Under the pieces are notes generated by a model. The model searched no databases and was not told the origin of the DNA. It worked only from the letters and a program-made list of their open reading frames with translations. DNA of 64,000 nt from assembly GCA_964628385.1 (NCBI GenBank), contig CAZVOD010000007.1, positions 1 to 64,000 of the forward strand. The letters are read 5' to 3'. Shown in pieces: positions 52,913 through 61,167 of the stretch. How positions within the stretch are numbered: position 1 is the first letter of the stretch; every line of letters begins with the position of its first letter. This DNA comes from JANQPA01 sp964628385 (GTDB lineage Bacteria; Bacteroidota; Bacteroidia; Chitinophagales; Saprospiraceae). The position numbers and the translations under genes are program-made.

Positions 52913-54076
52913 TTAAACGCCTTTCTTACCCCTCAAAAGATTGATAGTTTGCCGAAAACCTGTATGGGTCAATTCACAAACGGGTAGCCATTCCCGCAAT
53001 AACTCTACATTAGTACCACTCCAGCGATCTGCTGGTATTGGATTCAACCAAACCCGATTGTTAAATATTTTTTGGGTTTTGGAAAAAAATACCTCGAAAG
53101 CATCCAATGTATCCAGATCGAGTTCCTGACAAGCTGCACCTCCGTCAGAGATTAATAATAGCCCCGTAGATTCTTTCTCGTATTTGTTGATAAACCGTTC
53201 TAACTTAATGAACTCCGTGTGCGCCTTATCTCGGTACAGTACCTTTCCTGGCTGTTTTTGGAAATAGAAAACATCTACATCAATACCAGCCGAATCAACG
53301 GCTGTTTCAGCCACTACATCTGATAATTTACCAAAAGCGGCCATGTTAATACCATGGTCGATCAGAATAACTAACCTGGCTTTGTTGACTCTTTTGTTCA
53401 GATAAGCAGGCCGGAAAATAACAGGTTCTTTGGCCAGATTTTGGACAGTTTCCCGGATATCTAGCCTTGTTTTATCCGGTTCTAGTGCATCTTTTTTATA
53501 AAACCGCCACTGCTGTTCCAGTTGTCGGCGTGGAAAGGGTAAGAATTCATCCCAAAACAAAAAATTATAACGCTCCGTTAACTCCTTTTCTGTCTCGTTG
53601 GTAGCCGGCTTGCTGCTGTTGTGCTTGCGAATATTGAGGTAAATTTCTCCCAAATCAGGCTCTTCGTCGGGCTCAGTAGCTAACTCTGGCAACTCCGAAC
53701 TTTCTTGTGCTGTTTGATCGGCCTGAGAAGATTCGTCGTGAACACTATCAACTGGAGCGGGATCATCATTAAAAAAATTATCCGAACCTGGATCGTTATT
53801 CTCCTCTCGCTTAATTTTCGACTCTTCCTCAGTGGGCTTTGTCTCGGCTGGGGTTACAGAAAAATAAGTATGGAACAAAGATTCGAAAGTGAGTAAGTTG
53901 TGATCTGGTTTTAGCCATAAAGCTTTACACAACAACATCAACTTATCCTTTGACTCCACAAATGACAAGTCCTGTTGGATAACCTGCAATAAGGCTCCGT
54001 AGTCATCTACTCCAAGATCGAGCCGCTCACGCCGCCTCAATTCCAGGAAAAAATCATACAGTGGTAGCTCGTTCAT
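52913..54076 (-). CDS. CoxE-like vWA protein with a degraded MIDAS motif
   Basis: I start at 54076 (MNELPLYDFFLELRRRERLD) because the longer frame to 54127 runs into the 60-bp tandem repeat. The N-terminal ~75 residues match the helical head of CoxE-like vWA proteins (DYGALLQVIQQDL, LCKALWLKPDHNLLTFESLF). An acidic linker follows (about 90-150). The C-terminal ~170 residues form a vWA-like domain: RLVILIDHGINMAAFGKL, where the usual DxSxS reads D-H-G-I-N, then LLLISDGGAACQE and NRVWLNPIPADRW. Loss of both Ser residues suggests no classical metal coordination. It lies between the AAA+ gene and the LRR gene and presumably couples them. Confidence 0.78.
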   Translation of the reverse strand: MNELPLYDFFLELRRRERLDLGVDDYGALLQVIQQDLSFVESKDKLMLLCKALWLKPDHNLLTFESLFHTYFSVTPAETKPTEEESKIKREENNDPGSDNFFNDDPAPVDSVHDESSQADQTAQESSELPELATEPDEEPDLGEIYLNIRKHNSSKPATNETEKELTERYNFLFWDEFLPFPRRQLEQQWRFYKKDALEPDKTRLDIRETVQNLAKEPVIFRPAYLNKRVNKARLVILIDHGINMAAFGKLSDVVAETAVDSAGIDVDVFYFQKQPGKVLYRDKAHTEFIKLERFINKYEKESTGLLLISDGGAACQELDLDTLDAFEVFFSKTQKIFNNRVWLNPIPADRWSGTNVELLREWLPVCELTHTGFRQTINLLRGKKGV

Positions 54077-54095
54077 AAAAGCCTTAAGTTTAAAA

Positions 54096-54212
54096 CCCTC
54101 AAAACACACCCCTCTGCCAAACTCCACTAACTCCGCGGTGAATACTCTCTCTCAACCCTCAAAACACACCACTCCGCGAAACTCCATTAACTCCGCGGTG
54201 AATACTCTCAAC
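54096..54212. repeat. 60-bp direct repeat, two copies
   Basis: CCCTCAAAACACACC..., units of 60 bp at 54096-54155 and 54156-54212, differ at a handful of positions and share ACTCCGCGGTGAATACTCTC. The second copy overlaps the stop codon of the AAA+ gene, and the first ends 19 nt before the vWA start. Confidence 0.8.
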
Positions 54213-55182
54213 CCTTTTTCAAATAAGCTTCGTGCATTTCCCAATTCTTAATCAAGACCTGAGAAAACGGAATTTTAAGAGAGCCATCCCCCAGGTAATG
54301 CAATTGATCCAATAAGCTTTGTTCCTCTTTTGATAGTGGATGCCCATTTTGCTCAGCCGCCTTGAAGTGCTGGATCAGTCGAAACCAATCCAATAATTCG
54401 CTGGTAGACGGAGACTTCCCCAATCCTGTTAGCTTTTTCCTTACATTAAAAAAATCACTAACCGCTTTCTTCACCAATTCTTCATTTGACTCTTTAAAGT
54501 GCGCCCTGATAATTTGCATCATCTGAGCATCATCAGGAAATTTGATATAATGGAAAATACAACGCCGCAAAAAAGCCGGTGGTAACTCCTTCTCATTATT
54601 AGAGGTTATAAAAATAATGGGGGGATATTCAGGTGGCGGAATACGCTTACCCGTTTCCTTAACCACAAACTCTTTTTTTGATAACTCCAACAGAAGGTCA
54701 TTAGGAAAATCGATAGATGCTTTGTCGATCTCATCAATTAAAACGATTGCCGGCTTCTCAGGTGTTGAAGCCTGAAAAGCTTTGGCCAATACACCAAAAG
54801 AAATGTAATTTTCAAAGTTTTCAATATCGATCTTTTCACCCCTCCCATCCTGCTCCATGCCTTTGCTGGCCATATGTACGTGGTGCAACCTTTTTAGTGC
54901 ATCAAACTGATACAAACCATCTTCAGCGCTGGAAGTCGACTTGATGTCCCAACGAAAAAAATGATTTTCAAAATCCTCCCCATAAAATTCGTAAGCTACG
55001 GCCTCAGCTAATAGGGTTTTACCACAGCCCGGCTCTCCCATCAATAACAGAGGGCGTTTCTGTAGCGTGATCGTCAAGTTGACCACATCGATCAGGTCCT
55101 GAGAAGGAACGTAGTTGTCAACAGGATGCTTTCGAGAAGTGTCCAATGACAGCCCCCGGTAGCGTTTTAGTGTATCTCCCAT
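54208..55182 (-). CDS. MoxR-like AAA+ ATPase of the vWA operon
   Basis: Product of 324 residues. Walker A LLMGEPGCGKTLLAEAVAYE (residues about 50-65), Walker B AIVLIDEIDKASIDF, sensor 1 IFITSNNEKELPPAFLRRC with the arginine finger, and a C-terminal lid helix bundle. The pattern is that of MoxR/GvpN-type AAA+ proteins. Its 5' end overlaps the preceding gene by 16 nt (55167-55182), which indicates tight co-translation. It is expected to be the NTPase that remodels or licenses the effector of the system. Confidence 0.88.
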   Translation of the reverse strand: MGDTLKRYRGLSLDTSRKHPVDNYVPSQDLIDVVNLTITLQKRPLLLMGEPGCGKTLLAEAVAYEFYGEDFENHFFRWDIKSTSSAEDGLYQFDALKRLHHVHMASKGMEQDGRGEKIDIENFENYISFGVLAKAFQASTPEKPAIVLIDEIDKASIDFPNDLLLELSKKEFVVKETGKRIPPPEYPPIIFITSNNEKELPPAFLRRCIFHYIKFPDDAQMMQIIRAHFKESNEELVKKAVSDFFNVRKKLTGLGKSPSTSELLDWFRLIQHFKAAEQNGHPLSKEEQSLLDQLHYLGDGSLKIPFSQVLIKNWEMHEAYLKKG

Positions 55183-56288
55183 TTATGTTGTGCTTCTTTG
55201 AATTTCAAATTAAACGTTTTACATATTTTGGCAAACAGTTTTTCTGCATTGATCTTTTTGCCTCCGAAAAATGCTTCACATTGCGCCAAACAATTGAATT
55301 GCCGGTGAAAAGTTCCAAACGGAAACCCCGGGTTGAGCTCATCTCGCATCAAATGATCATTTACCCAATCATAAAACTCCTGAGCTGTTATTTCCTTGAC
55401 TTCCGGCAGTGTTAGTAGCTTCTTTTCTGCAATGCTTTTCAGTACATTATCAGCAATGGCCTGCTCCCCATCTATCATAACCATAAAATCGTCTGACAGG
55501 TGATGTGATAACTCCCCCGTACGATCGATAAAAAAGTTGATCAGCCAGCCTGAAGGCTGCTCCCGTTCGATATGCAAAACAATCTCTTTCCATACTTTTT
55601 CAATAATAGCCTTTAAGGCTATCTCTTCTTCATCAATCTCATTTTCCTCAACAACCTCGCAGGCACCATAAATTACAATAGCGATGGATTCTGTCTGTAG
55701 CCTGGCCAATAAGGTGTTTTTTATCAATTCCAGCTTTTCTTCAAAGAGCATTTCCGGATCAAAGTCTTCTAATTCCATGTGTTCAATCAGGCTATCCAGC
55801 AGTTCATTGATATCTTCTATCTTAAAATCGCCCATATACAAGACCCAAATATTATCAACCGATCCGATTTGGGGATACTGAAGCAAAATATTGTTGAAGA
55901 GCCAGGTGAGGTTGTTTTTCCTGATATTGCTATGCAATGCAAAAGCACCGTACTTCTTGTCATGATCCAGGTAGGAAGTAAAGGCCAGCTTGTGTAGCTT
56001 GAAATTTAATCTTACAAAATATTCGTGGAATTTACTTCTTCCCCCCAGCGTATTGAGCTTGCTGAGCATATGCTCTTTTTGCTCAACTTGCTGCTCAATA
56101 GCTATCAACTCAGCTTCCAGCGCTTTTTTATTTTCCTCCAGCTTTGATTTTTGGATGGGATTAAACTCATTGGGAATGGCATTGGCTAGCACTACTATAT
56201 CCTGAGATTTAGCAGCGTGCCTGGCCGACAACTCGTCAATTTGTTGTCTAATCCTGTTGATTTTGAGCGTTAAGCTGGCTGGTATCAT
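55167..56288 (-). CDS. Coiled-coil protein, possible inactive STAND-like domain
   Basis: Product of 373 residues. Residues 1-85 are coiled coil (KLEENKKALEAELIAIEQQV). Residues about 85-290 have an alpha/beta alternation (WLFNNILLQYP, IWVLYMGDFKIEDIN, SIAIVIYGACEVVEEN, WLINFFIDRTGEL) that resembles the P-loop-lacking 'inactive STAND' (iSTAND) modules found in vWA-MoxR systems; I see no Walker A. Residues 300-373 are helical (EFYDWVNDHL). The fold call is inference and would need a profile search. Its ATG overlaps the stop of the upstream gene by 4 nt and its stop overlaps the AAA+ start. Confidence 0.5.
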   Translation of the reverse strand: MIPASLTLKINRIRQQIDELSARHAAKSQDIVVLANAIPNEFNPIQKSKLEENKKALEAELIAIEQQVEQKEHMLSKLNTLGGRSKFHEYFVRLNFKLHKLAFTSYLDHDKKYGAFALHSNIRKNNLTWLFNNILLQYPQIGSVDNIWVLYMGDFKIEDINELLDSLIEHMELEDFDPEMLFEEKLELIKNTLLARLQTESIAIVIYGACEVVEENEIDEEEIALKAIIEKVWKEIVLHIEREQPSGWLINFFIDRTGELSHHLSDDFMVMIDGEQAIADNVLKSIAEKKLLTLPEVKEITAQEFYDWVNDHLMRDELNPGFPFGTFHRQFNCLAQCEAFFGGKKINAEKLFAKICKTFNLKFKEAQHKWEIH

Positions 56289-56872
56289 CCTAATTCCTTT
56301 TCTATGGCTTCAACGTTATTTTCTATGGTGGTCATATCTGATTCCTTAGCAGCGATCTGATCCTGAAACTGCGATTTGCGGATGGGATCTATCTCATTTT
56401 TAATACTTTCGTTCAAAATTTCAATATGCTTCAATAAAATATGGTAATCTTTTTCCAATAACTGCATTTTTTGTTCCAGACGTTTTCGCCTTAAAGAACC
56501 CACAAGAGAAATTTTATCTTTTAGTGCTTCCAGACGCCCTGAGGTCTCTTCTATTTGCTTCAGCGTTTTTTCCATCTTCTGATTACCGGTAGATTCATTT
56601 TGTTCTTCAAAGTGCTCCGTGGTCAATTCTTCAATCACATCCAGAAGGCTGCTGCTGATATCATTTCGGATGGGCTCTGCATCTTCAATACTAATTACGC
56701 CCCTTCTAAGCATATGTTCCATGCGCTGCCGACGTACCTGCAAGAGCATCAGGTCTGTATGATGCGGCGTGCCACTTCTCACTTTTCTCAGCAGTTCCTG
56801 CAAGACGATTTCTGCTCCTTCCTGAACCGAACGCTTTTTGAGTTCCAGTTTGTATTCATTAATGGGCTTCAT
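56285..56872 (-). CDS. EAD11-like adaptor domain with coiled coil
   Basis: Product of 195 residues and first gene of the minus-strand operon. Residues about 15-82 resemble effector-associated domain 11: helices VQEGAEIVLQELLRKVRSG, LMLLQVRRQRMEHMLRRGVI and SIEDAEPIRNDISSSLLDVI, with the typical R-x(n)-RRG-V/I-I-S-x-E-x-x-x-x-x-N pattern. Residues 90-195 are a long coiled coil. Effector-associated domains act as homotypic adaptors that link an effector to the NTPase-vWA core. No catalytic effector is fused here, so an effector with a matching domain may lie elsewhere in the genome. The start at 56872 has a 251-bp divergent region in front of it. Confidence 0.65.
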   Translation of the reverse strand: MKPINEYKLELKKRSVQEGAEIVLQELLRKVRSGTPHHTDLMLLQVRRQRMEHMLRRGVISIEDAEPIRNDISSSLLDVIEELTTEHFEEQNESTGNQKMEKTLKQIEETSGRLEALKDKISLVGSLRRKRLEQKMQLLEKDYHILLKHIEILNESIKNEIDPIRKSQFQDQIAAKESDMTTIENNVEAIEKELG

Positions 56873-57122
56873 GTGTTTGCTTTAGTCTGTAGAATGAGGT
56901 AAAAGTTAGGAAAAATTATCATTTTTTGGGGAGTTTTGGAATTAACACCCCCATTTCCTGCCTTAATAGCCTGATTTAGATTATTTATCCGCAAAATTGG
57001 TGATATCATAGTGGTTAAATGGCTTTTCATCCAGTAATCCCACACTTTTTGTTTGTATTTACAGCAAAAACAACAATTTTTTATATTTTTGAAATTATAA
57101 AATATTAAGAAAATCAATTAGT

Positions 57123-57506
57123 ATGGATTGGTTTGACTATCGCTATGTGTATTTAATGCGTAAATACGGCAGTAGCAAGTATAAAATCGGCATCGCCAGA
57201 AATCCTGAAGTGCGCCGCGCAACGGTAAATCAAGGCATCAAAGGCAATGTACAACTGGTAATGGCCCGAAAAGTCATCCTTGCAGGTAAAGTGGAACGCT
57301 ATTTGCACAAGTACTTTGCCAGCAAACGCTTTTTTTTCGCTCAGGCCAGCAGAGGCAGCGGTCGTACAGAGTGGTTTCACCTTAACTTCCTGGAACGCCT
57401 CTTCGCTAAAGCACTAATTGAACTATTTGGCCTTATCCCTATCGCAATTATGGTGGGAAGCTTCTTGTTGTTTTGGTTCTGGCCTACAGAATGGAATGTA
57501 CAATAA
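57123..57506 (+). CDS. T5orf172 (GIY-YIG superfamily) protein with C-terminal membrane helix
   Basis: Product of 127 residues. Residues 5-95 match the T5orf172/Mug113 branch of the GIY-YIG fold: YVYLMRK (GIY position), YKIGIARNPEVRRATVNQG (YIG and Arg positions), a His/Lys-rich helix EVERYLHKYFASKR-like segment and TEWFHLNF (conserved Glu-Trp-Phe). Residues 100-120 form one transmembrane helix (IPIAIMVGSFLLFWFWP). Membrane anchoring of a nuclease-like domain is unusual. It is divergent from the vWA-MoxR operon and preceded by a -7-like TATTTTTG at 57084-57091, though no well-spaced -33 box is seen. Confidence 0.7.
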   Translation: MDWFDYRYVYLMRKYGSSKYKIGIARNPEVRRATVNQGIKGNVQLVMARKVILAGKVERYLHKYFASKRFFFAQASRGSGRTEWFHLNFLERLFAKALIELFGLIPIAIMVGSFLLFWFWPTEWNVQ

Positions 57507-57662
57507 ACCCGTCCTCATCGCCATCCTTTCAATTCAAAGTGGGTTTGGAATAGAGAGATTACTTGATGACTCCTGTTCCACACCATTTTTAATATTCCAA
57601 ATTCATCTAAATTCACTTTCAGCTGTTTACGGTTTGTTTATAATATCATCCTCACTACAAGC

Positions 57663-59735
57663 ATGCTCAAAACACTACTAATAGACAATTACGATTCTTA
57701 CACACACATCATTTACCAGTATTTGTGGAAGCTCAGTGGTGAAAAGCCATTGGTGATCAAAAATGATCAATTGAAAATTGAAGCTCTGGCCAGGCTAGAT
57801 TTTGAAAACATCGTCATATCTCCCGGCCCGGGTACGGTAACCAGCGATAAAGATATCGGCATTTGCAAAGACATCTTTGAATATTTTCCCAATAAAACCA
57901 TACTAGGCGTTTGCCTGGGGCACCAGTTGCTGGGGCATCACTTTGGGAGTAACATTATGCCTGCACCTCAACCCATGCATGGGAAGTATTCTAAAGTTGC
58001 ACTTAAGCCTTCACCTCTTTTTGCGAATATGCCCGCAGAAATTGAGGTAGTACGGTATCATTCACTAGTTATTGATCAGCCAGGTGATCAACTGGAAGTC
58101 ATCGGCCGCTCCAAAGACGATGATCAAATTATGGCCATTCAACACAAGGAAAAACCCTTCTTTGGCGTACAATTTCATCCGGAATCTATAGGAACAAGCT
58201 GGGGTGAAATGATCTTCCATAATTTCCTAACCATCAGTAGCAACTGGACTTCTACCGGTCAATTGCAGCGGAAAAGATCCCTTCGAAAATTATCTTTAAA
58301 AGCAATTCCCTGGAAAGATCCACAACACATATTCGAACATTGTTTTCACCATCATCCTTATTGTTTCTGGCTGGATTCCAGCCTGATCGGTACCAATGGC
58401 CGCTATTCCTTTATGGGGGCTTCTGAAAACTTTGTTGCTCTAGATCAGGGAAAAATTCAGGTCAACGGCAGTATTCCTCAGCCCTCAGATCCGTTGACGG
58501 GTCCTGATACTTTTTTCGATTACCTGAAAAAATCCAGTATACAGGAAGCTGTTGCTTCAGAGGAAGACATGCCATTCAAAGGAGGTTGGCTGGGTTACCT
58601 GGCGTATGAAAGTCATCAGTACTTTATGCCCTATTTCAAGTCTGCACAATTAGACCAACTGAACTATCCCGAAAGTTTCTTTCTTTGGGTGGAAAACTTC
58701 ATTGCATTCGATCATCTTACACAACGCCTCTATTTGTGCTCCGTCAGTGAGGATGAAGCGAATAGGGCTGAATGGGTAACACAGATAGAGTTTGAGTTAT
58801 CGCAAATTGAATACAGATATCCATCAATTTGTCACCCGAAAACTAAGCCATACAAAACTGAACCAGCTGCTTTTGATTTACAAAAAGAGAAAGAAAGCTA
58901 TTTAGAAGACATTCAAAAAATCCAACAACTTATCAGGGAGGGTGAGTCTTACGAAGTATGTCTGACCAATGAGTTTTCCATTCTTGCTAAACTTGACCCT
59001 TTCGATCTTTATAAGGTTTTAAGAAAAACCAACCCTGCGCCCTATTCTGCATTTATCAAAATGCCAGGTACGGCTTTTCTAAGCTCCTCACCAGAGTGTT
59101 TTTTCACCCTGAATGCGGATAAAAAAATAAAAAGCGAACCCATCAAAGGTACCCGACCCATCGGCACTACTCAAGCAGAAACTCAACACATAAAGGAAGA
59201 ATTACTCAGCAATACCAAAGACCATTCTGAACTGCTCATGATTACTGATCTGATCCGAAACGATCTGTCCAAAGTTTGCAAACCCGGATCCGTAAAGGTC
59301 TCCGAGATGTTGTGCCTTTCTGAATACGCAACCGTTTTACAAACCTCCTCCGTTATTGAGGGTAGCTTACTGGCTGAAAAAACAGCTATCGACGTTTTGA
59401 AAGAAAGCTTTCCGGGCGGTTCGATTACCGGTGCTCCCAAATTGAGGACGATGGAGATCATTGAGCAATTTGAACAAAGAGCCAGAGGTTTGTATACTGG
59501 AAGCATCGGTTATTTGTCACTGGATCAGGCCGCAGAGTTCAATATTGCCATTCGAACGATGGTGTATGAAGAAGCCGCTTCAAAACTTTCTTTCGGCAGT
59601 GGTGGAGCCATCCTGGCAGAATCTGATCCCAATGCAGAGTTTGAGGAGATTTTAGTCAAAGCCTTTGCCCTGATCCGCGCTACTCAACAAGCAAGTCTGG
59701 TCCCGACAAAAACACAGACCTATGAATTTGATTGA
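57663..59735 (+). CDS. pabB: Fused aminodeoxychorismate synthase (PabA-PabB)
   Basis: Product of 690 residues. Residues 1-195 are a glutamine amidotransferase with GVCLGHQLLGHHFG (catalytic Cys) and VQFHPESIGT (His-Glu). Residues about 235-690 are the chorismate-utilising component I. KSEPIKGTRPIGTT carries the Lys that distinguishes aminodeoxychorismate synthase from anthranilate synthase (PIAGTR), followed by LLMITDLIRNDLSKVC, FPGGSITGAPKLRTMEII and GSIGYLSLDQAAEFNIAIRT. It forms 4-amino-4-deoxychorismate for p-aminobenzoate and folate synthesis. The pabC gene overlaps its 3' end by 14 nt. A trp role is less likely on this Lys. Confidence 0.9.
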   Translation: MLKTLLIDNYDSYTHIIYQYLWKLSGEKPLVIKNDQLKIEALARLDFENIVISPGPGTVTSDKDIGICKDIFEYFPNKTILGVCLGHQLLGHHFGSNIMPAPQPMHGKYSKVALKPSPLFANMPAEIEVVRYHSLVIDQPGDQLEVIGRSKDDDQIMAIQHKEKPFFGVQFHPESIGTSWGEMIFHNFLTISSNWTSTGQLQRKRSLRKLSLKAIPWKDPQHIFEHCFHHHPYCFWLDSSLIGTNGRYSFMGASENFVALDQGKIQVNGSIPQPSDPLTGPDTFFDYLKKSSIQEAVASEEDMPFKGGWLGYLAYESHQYFMPYFKSAQLDQLNYPESFFLWVENFIAFDHLTQRLYLCSVSEDEANRAEWVTQIEFELSQIEYRYPSICHPKTKPYKTEPAAFDLQKEKESYLEDIQKIQQLIREGESYEVCLTNEFSILAKLDPFDLYKVLRKTNPAPYSAFIKMPGTAFLSSSPECFFTLNADKKIKSEPIKGTRPIGTTQAETQHIKEELLSNTKDHSELLMITDLIRNDLSKVCKPGSVKVSEMLCLSEYATVLQTSSVIEGSLLAEKTAIDVLKESFPGGSITGAPKLRTMEIIEQFEQRARGLYTGSIGYLSLDQAAEFNIAIRTMVYEEAASKLSFGSGGAILAESDPNAEFEEILVKAFALIRATQQASLVPTKTQTYEFD

Positions 59736-60324
59736 AACGATAAAATACAAGGAGGGCCAATTTTTTACTCTGGAATACCACGAAAAGCGTTTGAATAAGG
59801 CGCGGAAAGCTCTTTTTGGCTGTGAAGATGCATTAAAATTATTCCCTCTGCTTTCGGACACTGATAGTCCGGGCCGAGGACTCCATAAATGCAGACTCAC
59901 CTATGCGAAGCAGCTTGAAAAAATTGAATTTGAACCTTATCAGCTGCCTCAAATCAAATCCTTAAAATTGATTCATGCTGATGACTTTGATTACCGTTAC
60001 AAATACAAAGACCGAAGTGGCTTAGCAGCTTTGTACCATCAAAGAGAAGATTGCGACGACATCATCATAGTCAAAAATGGGCTGATCACCGACAGCTATT
60101 ACGCCAACCTGGTTTTTGACGACGGAGACAAGCTCTTTACTCCCCGACTCCCACTTTTAGAAGGGACCAAAAGAGCGCATTACCTAAAAGAACAAGAGAT
60201 CCTTGAAGCTGATCTCGGTCCATCTGATTTGAATCGATTTCGAAGACTACACCTCATCAATGCTATGATTGACCTGCATGAGTGCGCTTTGGACCTGAGA
60301 AAAAGACAAGTGGTTTTTGATTAA
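59722..60324 (+). CDS. pabC: Aminodeoxychorismate lyase (class IV aminotransferase fold)
   Basis: Product of 200 residues, shorter than usual for the family (about 270), with MNLIETIKYKEGQFFTLEYH and HEKRL at the start, YKYKDRSGLAALYHQ near the expected PLP lysine (KDR pattern), and IIVKNGLITDSYYANLVFDD, LFTPRLPLLEGTKRAHYLK, the last two being class IV signatures. It would release pyruvate from aminodeoxychorismate to give p-aminobenzoate. It overlaps the pabAB gene by 14 nt, which supports the assignment. Confidence 0.85.
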   Translation: MNLIETIKYKEGQFFTLEYHEKRLNKARKALFGCEDALKLFPLLSDTDSPGRGLHKCRLTYAKQLEKIEFEPYQLPQIKSLKLIHADDFDYRYKYKDRSGLAALYHQREDCDDIIIVKNGLITDSYYANLVFDDGDKLFTPRLPLLEGTKRAHYLKEQEILEADLGPSDLNRFRRLHLINAMIDLHECALDLRKRQVVFD

Positions 60325-60340
60325 TACTCGGGATTTGAAG

Positions 60341-60582
60341 TCAAATATCTGATCCGTTATCACCCATTTTTCTGCCTCTTTTACGTATGGCAATGGTTGC
60401 TGAAATTTCTACCTTAATTCTTCCAAGTACTGTACTTTTGAGTTTTGGTATTTCTATGACATCCTCGTTTACCACAACCAGCTGGTTCATGTCATAAATT
60501 ATTGAAGCCTCTGCAGGGGATACGCCTGATTCTCGATCATTTTAACTTGCCATGGCAAATGAGTGAATCTATGGTGATTCAT
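60341..60582 (-). pseudogene. Frameshifted small gene remnant
   Basis: On the minus strand ATG 60582 opens MNHHRFTHLPWQVKMIENQA, which soon hits a stop. In the next frame a 65-residue open segment with no start, including SGVSPAEASIIYDMNQLVVV and RIKVEISATIAIRKRGRK, runs to TGA at 60341. Joining the two by one frameshift near 60520 would give a protein of about 80 residues. I do not recognise it. The gap 60583-60747 shows nothing. Confidence 0.35.
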
Positions 60583-60747
60583 TGTAATAGTTCTTTCTCT
60601 TCCATAAAAGCTGTGTTTCTTTTGTTATTGTGCCAGAGACCAGTTGAAACTAGCCTGTATCAGTGAGATCTTGTTAATCCTAAAATTCTGAAAAACTGAT
60701 GTAGACAGGAAAAAGTAACAATGCGCCCTTACAATACCTGATTAATG

Positions 60748-60852
60748 CAAGTTGCGATTCACTTCGTGCAGTCTAGCCATGCGTCAAATTTTGCTTCGAA
60801 ATCGAAGATTTCTTACAAAATTTTCCTTATGACCAGACAACATCGCAACTTG
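60748..60852. repeat. 105-bp imperfect inverted repeat (MITE-like)
   Basis: Perfect 11-bp terminal arms CAAGTTGCGAT (60748-60758) and ATCGCAACTTG (60842-60852) enclose further complementary stretches (GTCT/AGAC, AAATTTTG/CAAAATTT) around a central CTTCGA-AA-TCGAAG. It ends 6 bp before the stop codon of xisI. Confidence 0.75.
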
Positions 60853-60858
60853 GGTTAA

Positions 60859-61167
60859 TTAATTTACCTCTTCCATATTTTTGATCAGCTTTTCAGGAAT
60901 ACCTTGAGCTATCAATTCTTCTGCTAAAGGCTTATCAACATTATTTTGATGAATGATTACTTTGCCATCTTCACTAACTTCCAAATGCCTTAAAACCTGA
61001 TACTGGTAGTTCCCGTTTTTCCATCCCATAACCAATTGTATGTATTGATTTCCAGTAACATCTATTAATAAATGATCTTTTAAGTCAGGAAAATATCGAT
61101 TGGGGAAACCCAACTTACTTTCCAGATAGGACTTGATGCTGCTTTTTATTTCTAATACTTTATCCAT
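60859..61167 (-). CDS. xisI: XisI-family protein
   Basis: Product of 102 residues, the usual length. The signature is DHLLIDVTGNQYIQLVMGWK, then GKVIIHQNNVDKPLAEELIA and GIPEKLIKNMEE near the C-terminus. XisI was described as a factor controlling excision of the cyanobacterial fdxN element; in most genomes, as here, no such element is known. It overlaps xisH by 16 nt (61152-61167), so the pair is translationally linked. It is a common accessory pair carried horizontally. Confidence 0.88.
   Translation of the reverse strand: MDKVLEIKSSIKSYLESKLGFPNRYFPDLKDHLLIDVTGNQYIQLVMGWKNGNYQYQVLRHLEVSEDGKVIIHQNNVDKPLAEELIAQGIPEKLIKNMEEVN

Noticed and set aside
56869..57117. Minus-strand 82-residue frame in the divergent region upstream of the EAD11-like gene
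   Set aside because: Composition is low in complexity and rich in Asn/Lys/Ile/Phe, it has no homology-like motif, and it covers the likely promoters of both divergent genes.
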